DNA of 64,000 nucleotides from JBNKFV01 sp050290265 (GCA_050290265.1 JBNKHI010000012.1:11812-75811); one strand, 5' to 3'; shown: positions 43,404-52,369, numbered from the stretch's first letter. Notes: a model not told the origin generated them from the letters alone. Made by a program: numbers and translations.

Positions 43404-44441
43404 TCAGTCATTAAACAACGACGGTAATGGCTTGGCATCAGGGTCAGAGTCAGGCTCGTCATCAGATTCAGAATCGACGTCAGAATCAGAACCGTCTTCA
43501 GAATTGACATCTTGTTCAGTAGCGTCAACCCAGTCATCCGATGATTCTGAATCCTTTTCAGTATCTACGCCCTCTTCAGTATCTACGCCCTCATAAGTAT
43601 CTACGCCTTCTTCAAGGGACTCAGCGGCATCAGTACCTTCTGCTACAGCGTCCATAAACGCCTGCGCAGCCTCTGCATCGATTTCAGTCGTATCTTCTTC
43701 CGCGGCGGCATCCGCCACATCTTCGCCAGCATTTTGCTCATGCTCGCCACCTGGGATGTTCTGAGCATCTTCCTCAAGCGCAAGCCCCAATGCTGGATCA
43801 AGCTTATCAAAGTCAGCGATCTCGCTGAGACTCGGCAGTTCATCAAGGCTTTTCAGATTGAAATAATCCAGAAACTGCCGTGTTGTTGCATACAATGAAG
43901 GCCTTCCAGGTACGTCTCTGTGCCCCACAACCTTAACCCAATCACGCTCGGTTAAGGTTTTAATAATATGAGAACTCACAGCCACACCGCGAATTTCTTC
44001 TATGTCACCGCGTGTAATAGGTTGTCGATAAGCAATGAGCGACAATGTCTCCAGCAAGGCTCGAGAATATTTTTGCGGCTTTTCATCCCACAAGCGATTG
44101 ACCCAGGTTGCGGTTTCGGCACGCACCTGAAAACGCCAACCCGTACCGACTTCCACTAACTCATAACCCGCGTCGGTACACTCAGCGGCAATTTCTTCAA
44201 GCACTGCGACGATTTCGCTGCGTTCCGGCTCAATATCAACCTCTGGATCGAACAGGCCACGCAACTTATCAATCGACAAGGGCATGCCCGCTGCCAGCAA
44301 AGCGCCTTGAAGAATTTTCTTTAACAAAGAACGTTCAACAGCCTTAGGCTCCGCCTTATGAATGACAGGCTCAAAACCACTTTCAGCGTGCTCAGTTTGT
44401 TCAAGCACGTCCGTTTCATCTAACTTTTCATCATCTATCAT
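43404..44441 (-). CDS. scpB: Segregation and condensation protein B
   Basis: A 345-residue kleisin-associated protein that works with ScpA and SMC in chromosome compaction. The two winged-helix units occupy about residues 36-205 (RSLLKKILQGALLAAGMPLS, SLIAYRQPITRGDIEEIRGV, GRPSLYATTRQFLDYF). The remaining 130 residues are very acidic and low in complexity, with three near-identical GVDT repeats, so the protein is much longer than the usual 190-230. The start overlaps the scpA stop by 4 bases (ATGA). Confidence 0.93.
   Translation of the reverse strand: MIDDEKLDETDVLEQTEHAESGFEPVIHKAEPKAVERSLLKKILQGALLAAGMPLSIDKLRGLFDPEVDIEPERSEIVAVLEEIAAECTDAGYELVEVGTGWRFQVRAETATWVNRLWDEKPQKYSRALLETLSLIAYRQPITRGDIEEIRGVAVSSHIIKTLTERDWVKVVGHRDVPGRPSLYATTRQFLDYFNLKSLDELPSLSEIADFDKLDPALGLALEEDAQNIPGGEHEQNAGEDVADAAAEEDTTEIDAEAAQAFMDAVAEGTDAAESLEEGVDTYEGVDTEEGVDTEKDSESSDDWVDATEQDVNSEDGSDSDVDSESDDEPDSDPDAKPLPSLFND
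43558..43611 (-). repeat. Three 18-bp tandem repeats in scpB
   Basis: Units at 43558-43575, 43576-43593 and 43594-43611 share TCAGTATCTACGCCCTCT with one or a few changes. They encode the EGVDT(Y/E/T)-type repeats in the acidic tail of ScpB and are a likely site of length variation between strains. Confidence 0.9.
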
Positions 44442-45340
44442 TGAATTCTTGCTTTCACATGAATGGGGCCAAATACTTCGCTCTGAACAATTTCAACCAG
44501 CGACTCTTTAATTAATTCCATAACGGCCAAAAATGTAACAACTACACCTAACCGCCCTTCCGCTACAGAAAATAGACTGACGAAAGGCACAAATTGCTTG
44601 CCGCTTAACTTATCTAGCACTTGTGCCATACGCTCGCGGGTCGACAGCTTTTCGCGCTCGACATGGTGGCTCTCGAACATATCAGCACGTCGCAACACTT
44701 CGGACAATGCCAGTAATAATTCCTTAAGATCGACCTCAGGCTCTGGACGTGTCAAATTGCGATCAGGTGCTTGAGCGCCTGCCTGGTGAACATCGCGCCC
44801 CAGACGCGGTAAAGCATCGATGTCTTCAGCAGCCTTTTTAAAGCGCTCATACTCCTGCAAACGACGGATCAGACTGGCCCTTGGATCTTCTTCCTCTTCA
44901 TCAGCCTCATCACTGCGCGGTAGCAGCATGCGCGACTTTATCTCTGCCAGCATTGCTGCCATGACCAGATATTCCGCCGCCAATTCAAACTGCATGGCAT
45001 CCATCAATTCCACGTAGGCAATATACTGCCGCGTTATATCCGCGACATTGATATCCAGGATATCAATGTTTTGACGTCGAATCAGATACAACAACAGATC
45101 CAGCGGCCCCTCGAAAGACTCGAGAATAACTTCAAGAGCGTCGGGCGGTATATAGAGGTCTTTGGGCAGGTCGGTATAGGCTTTACCATGCACAATGGCG
45201 AAAGGCATCTCGCCCTGACTTGGCTGCCCTTTCTCGTCCTCCTTATCGGAAGTTATGTCAGGTGCAGTTTGTTGCCCCTCAACCTCTTCTACAGCGACGT
45301 CATCTACTGACTGAACTGTATCTTCCATATCTTCGCTCAC
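44438..45340 (-). CDS. scpA: Segregation and condensation protein A
   Basis: A 300-residue kleisin subunit of the bacterial condensin. The N-terminal SMC-binding part contains SFEGPLDLLLYLIRRQNIDI (about residues 78-97), followed by AAEYLVMAAMLAEIKSRMLLPR (about 123-144); the C-terminal winged helix binds the SMC cap. An acidic 60-residue extension precedes the kleisin domain. The start is doubtful: GTG at 45340 has AGAGG 7 bases upstream, ATG at 45328 is the alternative. The frame is open to 45424 but the extra residues are unlike the family. Confidence 0.92.
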   Translation of the reverse strand: MSEDMEDTVQSVDDVAVEEVEGQQTAPDITSDKEDEKGQPSQGEMPFAIVHGKAYTDLPKDLYIPPDALEVILESFEGPLDLLLYLIRRQNIDILDINVADITRQYIAYVELMDAMQFELAAEYLVMAAMLAEIKSRMLLPRSDEADEEEEDPRASLIRRLQEYERFKKAAEDIDALPRLGRDVHQAGAQAPDRNLTRPEPEVDLKELLLALSEVLRRADMFESHHVEREKLSTRERMAQVLDKLSGKQFVPFVSLFSVAEGRLGVVVTFLAVMELIKESLVEIVQSEVFGPIHVKARIQ

Positions 45341-45538
45341 AAGAGGGCCTCTACCGTTAATAATATAGGCGCGAAGTAACGCGCTGATTCTGACAGCTTG
45401 AACGAGGTCAAGCCTAATGGGCAAACCGCCGCGCTATCACTTGGCCAATGACCCAACTGTTTTTCAATAAGCCGCCGATTATAACGGCTTAACGGAAGAC
45501 ATAACAGCATTGTAAAATTTGAAAAATAACCTTTAAAA

Positions 45539-46168
45539 TCAGTCTGTTAAATCAAACTCTTCGAGATTACCCACACCTTTACGCAGCAAAACAGGCGCAT
45601 CGCCAGAAAGATCGATAACCGACGTCGCTTCCAGCCCGCAATACCCACCATCAACGACGAGGTCCAATTGGTGCTCTAATGTCTCTCGAATATCATAAGG
45701 ATCGGTAAGCGGTAGCGGATCACCCGGCAAGATCAACGTACCACTCATAATCGGCTCACCTAGCTCTTCCATCAAGGCCAGCGCAATCAAGTTTTGTGGA
45801 ACACGAATACCAATGGTTTTTCGTTTCGGATGCATGAGCCTGCGCGGCACCTCTGATGTTGCAGGTAAGATAAAGGTGTAAGGCCCCGGAGTATGCGCTT
45901 TTAGCAACCGGAAAGTCTGGTTATCCACTTTGGCGTATGTCGCTAACTCAGAGAGATCCCGGCACATCAAGGTGAAGTTATGATCTTTATCCAACTGACG
46001 GATGGATCGAATACGGTCCAGGGCAAACTTGTCGCCCAAATGACAACCAATAGCATAGGCAGAATCCGTGGGGTAAGCCACCACCCCACCTTGGCGAATG
46101 ATATCTGCCGCCTGCTTTATTAGCCGCTGTTGTGGATTATCCGGGTGTATTGTAAAAAACTGGGCCAC
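45539..46168 (-). CDS. yciO: YciO, Sua5/YrdC-family protein
   Basis: A 209-residue protein with the YrdC nucleotide/RNA-binding fold related to threonylcarbamoyl-AMP synthases. Signatures are VVAYPTDSAYAIGCHLGD (about residues 30-47), RIRSIRQLDKDHNFTLMCRDLSELATYA (in pieces) and GPYTFILPATSEVPRRL. E. coli YciO is not required for t6A and its role is unresolved. The GTG at 46168 follows GGAG by 5 bases and gives MAQFFTIHPDNPQQR, aligned to E. coli; the GTG at 46174 is rejected. Paired with rnm as in E. coli. Confidence 0.91.
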   Translation of the reverse strand: MAQFFTIHPDNPQQRLIKQAADIIRQGGVVAYPTDSAYAIGCHLGDKFALDRIRSIRQLDKDHNFTLMCRDLSELATYAKVDNQTFRLLKAHTPGPYTFILPATSEVPRRLMHPKRKTIGIRVPQNLIALALMEELGEPIMSGTLILPGDPLPLTDPYDIRETLEHQLDLVVDGGYCGLEATSVIDLSGDAPVLLRKGVGNLEEFDLTD

Positions 46169-46241
46169 ATGCACTCCTTAACATCTTCTGATACGACGAG
46201 CGAGTAAACGGCTAGCTAGCGGCCGACTCAAAATAAATGGT

Positions 46242-47081
46242 TTAAATTTGATCAAACGCAGCCCAAACGGGCTGACACCCCTCAGGCAATTCGGATTGTT
46301 GACCGAGTTCTTGCCAGGGTTGTCCCTGACGATGAAAATCACTACCGGTAGACGCCAATAAGCCGAAATGGCCACATAATTCGGCTAACATCTTAGTTAC
46401 TTTGGGGTCTTGACGGCTACTGACAACTTCCATGGCGCCGCCACCGGCAGCTGAAAAATCAGCTATAAGCTCCCGCAATTTGGTGCGGGTTAACTTATAT
46501 TTCTCAGGGTGCGCCAAGACAGCAATGCCTCCAGCCTCTACTATCAACCCGACAGCTTCGCAAACTTCAGGCCAAACATTGCCAATATCGCCAACTTTTC
46601 CAGCCCCGAGGTAACGTTTGAAGGCTTGAGCGGAACTCTTGACGAATCCACTGGCTACCATATGTGCAGCAAAATGCGGCCGCCCTATTATCGAATCACC
46701 CGCGAAACCCTGCGCGCCGGCCAAAGCATCTTTAAGTCCAACCTTTTCCAATTTTACAGCGATCTGCTGAGCCCGGTCGTTACGTAACCTATGCAAAGTG
46801 TCTAACGCTGCAACCAATTTTGGACGATTAATATCGATGTTCAAACCCACAACGTGTATCGTGCGGCCTCGCCATTGAGCGGAAACTTCAATACCCGAGA
46901 TTAGGCTTAAAGGTAGATCTTTAGCGGTAGATTGAGCTTCAGCGACCCCCGCCACGGTGTCATGATCAGTGAGAGCCAACACGTCAACACCCATCTCTGC
47001 AGCGCGTTTTACCACGTCTGCAGGTGAAAACTCGCCATCCGACGCCCGGCTATGGCAATGTAAATCGAAACATTTAGTCAA
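46242..47081 (-). CDS. rnm: PHP-domain phosphoesterase Rnm (YciV/TrpH, RNase AM)
   Basis: A 279-residue PHP enzyme. Metal ligands are in FDLHCHSRASDGEFSP (residues 5-20), ALTDHDTVAGV (about 36-46), IVLAHP-type segment GIAVLAHPEKYK and STGSDFHRQGQPW near the C-terminus. E. coli YciV hydrolyses 3',5'-bisphosphonucleotides and trims 5' ends of rRNA. The only usable start is a TTG at 47081, because a stop codon lies five codons upstream in frame and no ATG precedes the conserved N-terminus. Seventy-three bases separate it from yciO. Confidence 0.9.
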   Translation of the reverse strand: MTKCFDLHCHSRASDGEFSPADVVKRAAEMGVDVLALTDHDTVAGVAEAQSTAKDLPLSLISGIEVSAQWRGRTIHVVGLNIDINRPKLVAALDTLHRLRNDRAQQIAVKLEKVGLKDALAGAQGFAGDSIIGRPHFAAHMVASGFVKSSAQAFKRYLGAGKVGDIGNVWPEVCEAVGLIVEAGGIAVLAHPEKYKLTRTKLRELIADFSAAGGGAMEVVSSRQDPKVTKMLAELCGHFGLLASTGSDFHRQGQPWQELGQQSELPEGCQPVWAAFDQI

Positions 47082-47195
47082 TTGGCTACCCGATCACTGT
47101 ATTAATTGCGCAGTATTACTTAAAATCTGCGCTCTGTTGTCAGCCATTATCGCAAAGGCTGTGCCATTCACCAATGATAAGTGAAGAAAACCTCA

Positions 47196-47915
47196 ATGAC
47201 GGAAAGCAATTCAAGCGAAACGCCGCTAGAAAAAAAGAAAGGCGACAACCTGCTCATCAATATTCTGGTGAATATCGTCATTCCTACTTTTATATTAAGC
47301 AAAGCGAGTGGCGACGAATATTTGGGTACAAAACTAGCACTTATTGTGGCCTTGGCTTTCCCGCTGCTTTACGGGCTAAAAGACTTTGTACAGACCAAGA
47401 AAGTCAACCTATTCTCTGGTTTGGGTTTTGTGAGCATCCTACTGACAGGCTCCATTACCTTGTTAGAACTCGACCCAAAGTACATCGCGATTAAGGAAGC
47501 AGCAATACCAGGCATATTCGGCATTGCGACACTTTTTTCCTTAAAAACCCGCTTCCCACTGGTAAAAACATTCCTCTATAACGAAAAGATCCTAAGAGTA
47601 GACCGAATTGCCCAGGCGCTAGAGAAAGCCGGTGCAGAAAAAGCTTTCGAGAAAGTCCTCGCCAATGCCTCGCTACTGGTCGCAAGCTCTTTTTTCTTAT
47701 CCTCCATTTTGAATTATGCACTCGCGAAAATTCTGTTAGTCAGCGCACCCGGCTCTGTCGCATTTAATGAAGAGCTTGGAAAAATGACGGCGCTTAGTTT
47801 TCCCGTTATTGCCGTACCCGCAACGCTAGTACTGATGTTTGCGCTGTTTTATTTATTTAGAAATATTAAAAAACTAACGTCGCTCGACCTTGATGACGTT
47901 TTAGTTCAACAATAA
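47196..47915 (+). CDS. VC0807-like membrane protein
   Basis: A 239-residue polytopic membrane protein with about six hydrophobic segments (for example LLINILVNIVIPTFILS, LALIVALAFPLLYGL and LVLMFALFYLFRNI). It resembles the VC0807 family, which has no assigned function. The position between rnm and yciI is where other bacteria carry the septation protein YciB/IspZ, so a membrane role in cell envelope upkeep is possible but unproven. The ATG at 47196 is chosen; a GTG at 47181 is also possible. Confidence 0.75.
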   Translation: MTESNSSETPLEKKKGDNLLINILVNIVIPTFILSKASGDEYLGTKLALIVALAFPLLYGLKDFVQTKKVNLFSGLGFVSILLTGSITLLELDPKYIAIKEAAIPGIFGIATLFSLKTRFPLVKTFLYNEKILRVDRIAQALEKAGAEKAFEKVLANASLLVASSFFLSSILNYALAKILLVSAPGSVAFNEELGKMTALSFPVIAVPATLVLMFALFYLFRNIKKLTSLDLDDVLVQQ

Positions 47916-47930
47916 AACCAGGAACTTTTT

Positions 47931-48230
47931 ATGTTGTATGTATTTATTTGCCAGGACAAACCTGACAGTCTCGCCCAGCGCAAAGCCCATAGGCCAGAAC
48001 ACTTAGCGCGTTTAGAAGCACTAAACAATGAAGGCCGGCTGATCATCGCTGGCCCCAACCCTGCGATAGACAATAGCGACCCTGGGGCTGCGGGCTTTAC
48101 GGGTAGTATCGTCATTGCTGAATTTCCCAGCCTCGAGGACGCGCAAATCTGGGCCGACGCTGAACCCTTTATTAAACACGGTGTTTATGAAAGCGTTACC
48201 GTAAAGCCTTTTAATCGTGTACTGCCCTAG
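47931..48230 (+). CDS. yciI: YciI family protein
   Basis: A 99-residue small protein of the YciI family (ferredoxin-like fold). The N-terminal MLYVFICQDKPDSLAQRKAH and the later RPEHLARLEAL contain the conserved Asp/His pair of the putative active site; WADAEPFIKHGVYESVTVKPF is typical. The biochemical function is unknown in most bacteria. AGGA lies 8 bases before the ATG. It follows the VC0807-like gene by 15 bases. Confidence 0.91.
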   Translation: MLYVFICQDKPDSLAQRKAHRPEHLARLEALNNEGRLIIAGPNPAIDNSDPGAAGFTGSIVIAEFPSLEDAQIWADAEPFIKHGVYESVTVKPFNRVLP

Positions 48231-48274
48231 CGCTCCGCTAGAATGCCCCAAAATAGCAATATGGATTTGAACTC

Positions 48275-48958
48275 GTGAAGATAAACAAGCTTTTTGGCCT
48301 GCTCGGCTGCCTTACTCTATTAAATATTGCCCCCAATGCCCTCGCTGCAACCGGTTATATTATTGATGAAATATATGTCCCTCTTCGTGCCGGACAAGGC
48401 AATCAATACAAGATTCTAAACAAGGGCCTACGCAGCGGAACGGCATTAAAAATCATTGAAGAAAATGATGGTAGTGAATGGATGCTCGTAGAAACCAAAG
48501 GTGGAGTACAAGGCTGGATACGCAGTCAATATGTGCAAAAAGAACCTACCGCCGAACTTAAGCTGGCTGATATTACTCGTCGTTTAGCAGAAAAAAATGA
48601 TAAATATGCTGACACCAAGTCTGCCTATCAGGAACTTCAGGATAAGAATTCAGAACTTGAAGCCAGTCTTGCAGAAGCAACGGCAAACCTTCAGACAACA
48701 ACCGAAGAGCTGAATGAACTCAAAAAAATCTCTGGCGACGCAGTAGCACTCCACCAGCGCCATCAAGAATTTATGGAAAAATACGAAGTATTAAAGACTG
48801 AGTTAGATATTAAGGTCGGTGAAAATGAACGGCTCCGAAAAGACGACCGTCGCAGCTGGTTCATATATGGTGCCGGTGCTGTCGGTTTCGGCGTCTTTTT
48901 GACACTGATCATCCCTTTATTTAGACGTAAAAAACGTTATTCAGAGTGGGCTAATTAA
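48275..48958 (+). CDS. SH3-domain membrane protein (TIGR04211/YgiM type)
   Basis: A 227-residue protein with a signal peptide (cleavage likely after NALA, residue about 25), a bacterial SH3 domain (about 26-92, VPLRAGQGNQYKILNKGL and VQGWIRSQYVQ), a coiled coil (about 105-190) and a C-terminal transmembrane helix (about 196-217) followed by a basic tail. It would sit in the inner membrane with the SH3 part in the periplasm. Function is not established; SH3b domains often bind peptidoglycan. Start is GTG at 48275 with a weak GGA. Confidence 0.86.
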   Translation: MKINKLFGLLGCLTLLNIAPNALAATGYIIDEIYVPLRAGQGNQYKILNKGLRSGTALKIIEENDGSEWMLVETKGGVQGWIRSQYVQKEPTAELKLADITRRLAEKNDKYADTKSAYQELQDKNSELEASLAEATANLQTTTEELNELKKISGDAVALHQRHQEFMEKYEVLKTELDIKVGENERLRKDDRRSWFIYGAGAVGFGVFLTLIIPLFRRKKRYSEWAN

Positions 48959-48966
48959 GACAACCG

Positions 48967-49557
48967 ATGAAACTGTTCGTAGTTAAAGCGGCCTTGCAGC
49001 TCAGTTTATTGCTGCTTTTAGTGATCCCCTGCCCGTCTTATGCCGTTGATAGCGATCCCAGGGTGAAGCTTTCAACGGACATGGGCGATATTGTTGTGGA
49101 GTTATACCCGGCATTAGCGCCCGTTACTGTGGCTAATTTCCTTAATTATGTGGACAACCGATTTTACGATGGCTTGATTTTCCACAGGGTTGTGCCCGGC
49201 TTTATGATTCAAACCGGCGGCAAACGTTTTGACTTTACCGATAAAGAACCCAATGAACCCATAGTCAATGAATCAGCCAATGGCTTGCTGAATAAACCCG
49301 GCACTCTGGCGATGGCTCGCCTCTCAGATCCGGACAGTGCCACTTCCCAGTTTTTTATCAATCTCGCCGATAATCGGCATCTTGACCCGAAAAAGAAAAA
49401 ACCCGGCTATACCGTATTTGGCAAAGTTATCCAAGGAATGGATGTAGCCATTGCAATCAGTAAACAAACAACAGGGTTGTACAAGAAGTTCCCAAAAGCA
49501 CCTAACGTGCCGATACGAATTCTTAAAGCCCGAAGGCTGAATACAGAAGCCCAATAG
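48967..49557 (+). CDS. Periplasmic cyclophilin-type peptidyl-prolyl isomerase
   Basis: A 196-residue cyclophilin with a signal peptide cleaved probably after PSYA (about residue 26). The isomerase core shows FHRVVPGFMIQTGG (about 75-88), the LAMARLSDPDSATSQFFINL segment (about 117-136) and PGYTVFGKVIQGMDV. It accelerates proline isomerisation of exported proteins, like PpiA. It starts 8 bases after the SH3 protein gene stops and is probably co-transcribed with it. Confidence 0.93.
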   Translation: MKLFVVKAALQLSLLLLLVIPCPSYAVDSDPRVKLSTDMGDIVVELYPALAPVTVANFLNYVDNRFYDGLIFHRVVPGFMIQTGGKRFDFTDKEPNEPIVNESANGLLNKPGTLAMARLSDPDSATSQFFINLADNRHLDPKKKKPGYTVFGKVIQGMDVAIAISKQTTGLYKKFPKAPNVPIRILKARRLNTEAQ

Positions 49558-49624
49558 ACAACCTATATTGGTGCGCAATGTAGATAATACTTGTGCAACG
49601 ACATATCAAAGTGAGAACCCCATC

Positions 49625-50380
49625 ATGCCGATAGCCCTTAGTGTTAATCTCAATAAGATAGCGCTTATACGTAACTCTCGGGAAGGCAACTACCCTAGTG
49701 TAAAAGCGTTTGCAGAGCTTTGTATTGAAAAAGGCGTCCAGGGTATTACCGTGCACCCACGCCCAGACCAAAGACATATTCGGCCAAGTGACGTCTACGA
49801 GTTGAGTGAACTATGCCAAAAACACAACGACATTGAATTCAACGTTGAAGGCAACCCTTTTGAAGGTCCGATAGGCACGTATCCAGGATTTATGGCCTTA
49901 GTGGAAGCAAGCCTGCCTGAGCAATGCACACTTGTGCCAGACGGGCAAAGCCAGCTCACCTCCGATCACGGGTTTGACCTCACTCAGACAGGTGAAAAGC
50001 TAAAGCCCATCATCGCTAAGCTACACGCGTTAAATATTCGAGTTAGCCTGTTTATGGACCCTGACATCCAACAAATCAAACTTGCGAAAGATATTGGGGC
50101 TGACCGTATTGAGTTGTATACCGGACCTTACGCAGCAGCCTTCCTTAACAAAACCGACGATTTGGAGACTCTTTATCAGCGCTATACGGCTGCTGGAGAC
50201 TATGCCACGCAAATTGGACTAGGTGTGAATGCAGGCCATGACCTTAATCTCGAAAACCTTCCACAGTTCTGTAAAGTACCAGGGTTACTCGAAGTATCTA
50301 TAGGCCATGCCTTGACCGTAGACTCTCTCCGAATGGGCATGGAGAATGCGGTTGAGGCCTACTTAGATGCATGTGCTTAA
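49625..50380 (+). CDS. pdxJ: Pyridoxine 5'-phosphate synthase
   Basis: A 251-residue TIM-barrel enzyme that condenses aminoacetone phosphate and deoxyxylulose phosphate to PNP. Active-site residues are visible in GITVHPRPDQRHI (about 40-52), EFNVEGNPF (about 71-79) and GLGVNAGHDLN (about 199-209). The ATG at 49625 with GAGAA upstream gives MPIALSVNLNKIA; the TTG at 49568 adds unrelated residues. It is not next to recO or acpS as in E. coli. Downstream is a 263-base gap before hpf. Confidence 0.94.
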   Translation: MPIALSVNLNKIALIRNSREGNYPSVKAFAELCIEKGVQGITVHPRPDQRHIRPSDVYELSELCQKHNDIEFNVEGNPFEGPIGTYPGFMALVEASLPEQCTLVPDGQSQLTSDHGFDLTQTGEKLKPIIAKLHALNIRVSLFMDPDIQQIKLAKDIGADRIELYTGPYAAAFLNKTDDLETLYQRYTAAGDYATQIGLGVNAGHDLNLENLPQFCKVPGLLEVSIGHALTVDSLRMGMENAVEAYLDACA

Positions 50381-50643
50381 GAAGTAAACAACTGCCACTC
50401 AGGGATAATAGCTAGCGAATTAGGTAGCACTGTATGCTTATTGCTTCTATGTCCCTGCTGGTCCTAAAACGACAATATCGTTATTTTTTGATCCAGTGCA
50501 AACGGTAGTAAAAAAACACTTGCAATATTTCAGGATCGTCGCAATATAGAACACAAGGGCGCCCCCGATACACCAGAGATTTTTAAATTTATCGCACACA
50601 AACGTGTGGGGTAAAGTACAACTCAGGCTAAGGAGGTTTGCCA

Positions 50644-51009
50644 ATGTCTTCAAACGTTGTTTACCGTGATATCGATCACTCACCAGCGCTGACTGACACC
50701 ATTCACAAGAAACTCGCTAAGCTTTCCCGTTTTTCCAACAATATTCAGCACAGCCGTGTAGTTCTGGACGCGCCACATAACCACAAGCACAAAGGCAAGC
50801 TGTATCGCGCATCAATAGAACTGGATATCAAAGGTAAACCTGTCGTCATTCACCGGGACGACTCATCAATACACACCGCTGTGCGGGACGCCTTTAACGT
50901 AGCAGAAAGAAAACTCAAACAAATTTCTTCGCCCCGCTACGACCGGGAAGGTATTAAAGATTTAGAGGAAAACGATCTTGATTTTGTAGAGCAAGAGCTC
51001 GCTTCTTAA
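50644..51009 (+). CDS. HPF/RaiA-family ribosome-associated factor
   Basis: A 121-residue protein with the beta-alpha-beta-beta-beta-alpha pattern of hibernation factors that occupy the decoding site of idle ribosomes. ALTDTIHKKLAKLSRF (about residues 14-29), YRASIELDIKGKPVVIHRDDSSIHTAVRDAF in pieces and AERKLKQI are characteristic. The acidic tail ENDLDFVEQEL resembles that of E. coli RaiA. It is not adjacent to rpoN, so it may be a second family member. A perfect AAGGAGG lies 7 bases before the ATG, indicating high translation. A terminator follows. Confidence 0.88.
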   Translation: MSSNVVYRDIDHSPALTDTIHKKLAKLSRFSNNIQHSRVVLDAPHNHKHKGKLYRASIELDIKGKPVVIHRDDSSIHTAVRDAFNVAERKLKQISSPRYDREGIKDLEENDLDFVEQELAS

Positions 51010-51049
51010 CGTTTTGAAAAGCCCTTAATACAAGAGTGAACCATCAGAA

Positions 51050-51077
51050 AAGACCAACGCTTGCGTTGGTCTTTTTG
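51050..51077 (+). terminator. Terminator after the hibernation factor gene
   Basis: AGACCAACGC (51051-51060) and GCGTTGGTCT (51063-51072) form a stem whose top pairs must open, followed by a T-run to 51075. Strong intrinsic terminator. Confidence 0.9.
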
Positions 51078-51106
51078 TTTGCCTCTTCCCCAGCCTCGCT
51101 TAACGA

Positions 51107-51143
51107 CTGACAACTGTCAACGACGCCCAAAAATCCTTATAAT
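51107..51143 (+). promoter_or_regulatory. hemH promoter with dyad over the -35
   Basis: A perfect TATAAT at 51138-51143 has CTGTCA (51114-51119) 18 bases upstream as a -35. The -35 lies in the dyad TGACA-AC-TGTCA (51108-51119), a possible operator. No regulator can be named. Confidence 0.5.
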
Positions 51144-51241
51144 CATCAGTTTTGATCCAACTGTATCCTGTTACGTATGTTGCCGACGACCTAGTTTTTC
51201 AACAACCTTTAGCCATTCAGCTGTATCAAGGTAACACCTTC

Positions 51242-52321
51242 ATGAAATACACTAATGTATTAAATTATCGACATGGGCGAGCTACTCGCACAGGCGTGCT
51301 TATAACTAACCTCGGCACCCCAGACGAAGCGACGACAGCGAGCGTACGCCGATATTTGCGCGAATTTCTCTCAGACCCCCGGGTCATTGAAGTTCCCCGA
51401 TTAATCTGGATGTTGATACTGCACCTGATCATCTTACGTATCCGCCCACAACGTTCAGCGAAGAATTATCAAAAAGTCTGGGATAAAACGGGCTCGCCAT
51501 TGTTACGCTACACCCAGTTGCAAGCTAAAGCATTGACTCAGGCATTCAATCACAGCCAAGCAAATGTGGTTGTCGACTTTGCTATGCGCTATGGTAGTCA
51601 CTCAATTGCAGAAAAGTTTCAGAAAATGCAAGATGATGGAGTAACCCGCCTACTCGTATTACCCCTTTACCCCCAATATTCTGCAACAACAACAGCCTCA
51701 ACTTTCGATGCTCTAGCGAAGGACTTTACGCAACGTCGCTGGTTACCCGACCTGAGATTTATTAGTCACTACCATGATCACCCAGCCTATATCAGTGCAT
51801 GCGCAGAGCAAATCAGACAATTTCAAACAACCCATGGCAAGCCAGATAAATTAATTCTTTCCTATCACGGCCTGCCAAAACGTTATCTTGATAATGGCGA
51901 CCCCTATCATTGCGAATGTCACAAAACATCGCGACTTATTGCGGAAGCGCTAGGACTTGCTGAAAGCGATTACTTAACGACATTCCAGTCCCGTTTTGGT
52001 CGCGAACCATGGTTACAGCCATACACTGACGAAACATTAAAACAACTGCCAAACCAGAACATTAGTAGTATTCAAATTTTCTGTCCAGGTTTTGCAGCTG
52101 ACTGCCTGGAAACCATTGAGGAAATTAATCAAGAAAACCGAAAGTATTTTTTACAAGCTGGAGGAAAAACTTTTCACTACATCCCAGCATTAAATGATAC
52201 GCAGCATCATATAGAAGCATTGAAAACAATCATTGAAGAGAACTTACAAGGCTGGCCTTTACCGGCTAAAACTACCGCAGACCAATATAAAAGAGCGCTT
52301 GTCATGGGCGCAAAGCAATAA
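51242..52321 (+). CDS. hemH: Ferrochelatase
   Basis: A 359-residue enzyme that inserts ferrous iron into protoporphyrin IX, the final step of heme synthesis. GVLITNLGTPDEAT near the start, LPLYPQYSATTTAS (about residues 141-154), the catalytic histidine in LILSYHGLPKRYL (about 208-220) and the glutamate in FAADCLETIEEI (about 285-296) are present. The ATG at 51242 gives a start close to the family norm; the TTG at 51152 is rejected. The gene is followed by a hairpin shared with the convergent efflux genes. Confidence 0.94.
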   Translation: MKYTNVLNYRHGRATRTGVLITNLGTPDEATTASVRRYLREFLSDPRVIEVPRLIWMLILHLIILRIRPQRSAKNYQKVWDKTGSPLLRYTQLQAKALTQAFNHSQANVVVDFAMRYGSHSIAEKFQKMQDDGVTRLLVLPLYPQYSATTTASTFDALAKDFTQRRWLPDLRFISHYHDHPAYISACAEQIRQFQTTHGKPDKLILSYHGLPKRYLDNGDPYHCECHKTSRLIAEALGLAESDYLTTFQSRFGREPWLQPYTDETLKQLPNQNISSIQIFCPGFAADCLETIEEINQENRKYFLQAGGKTFHYIPALNDTQHHIEALKTIIEENLQGWPLPAKTTADQYKRALVMGAKQ

Positions 52322-52335
52322 AACAATACCAACAA

Positions 52336-52364
52336 AACCCCAGCTACATCGCAGCTGGGGCTTT
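52336..52364. terminator. Bidirectional terminator between hemH and RND genes
   Basis: CCCCAGCT (52338-52345) and AGCTGGGG (52353-52360) with a 7-base loop, lying between two convergent genes. The T-run is short on the + side (CTTTA) and better on the - side (TTTTG). Confidence 0.75.
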
Positions 52365-52369
52365 ATGGA

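Noticed and set aside
46178..46375. 65-codon - strand frame overlapping the end of rnm
   Set aside because: Mostly overlaps rnm out of frame with a basic, unstructured product and no homology I can recognise.
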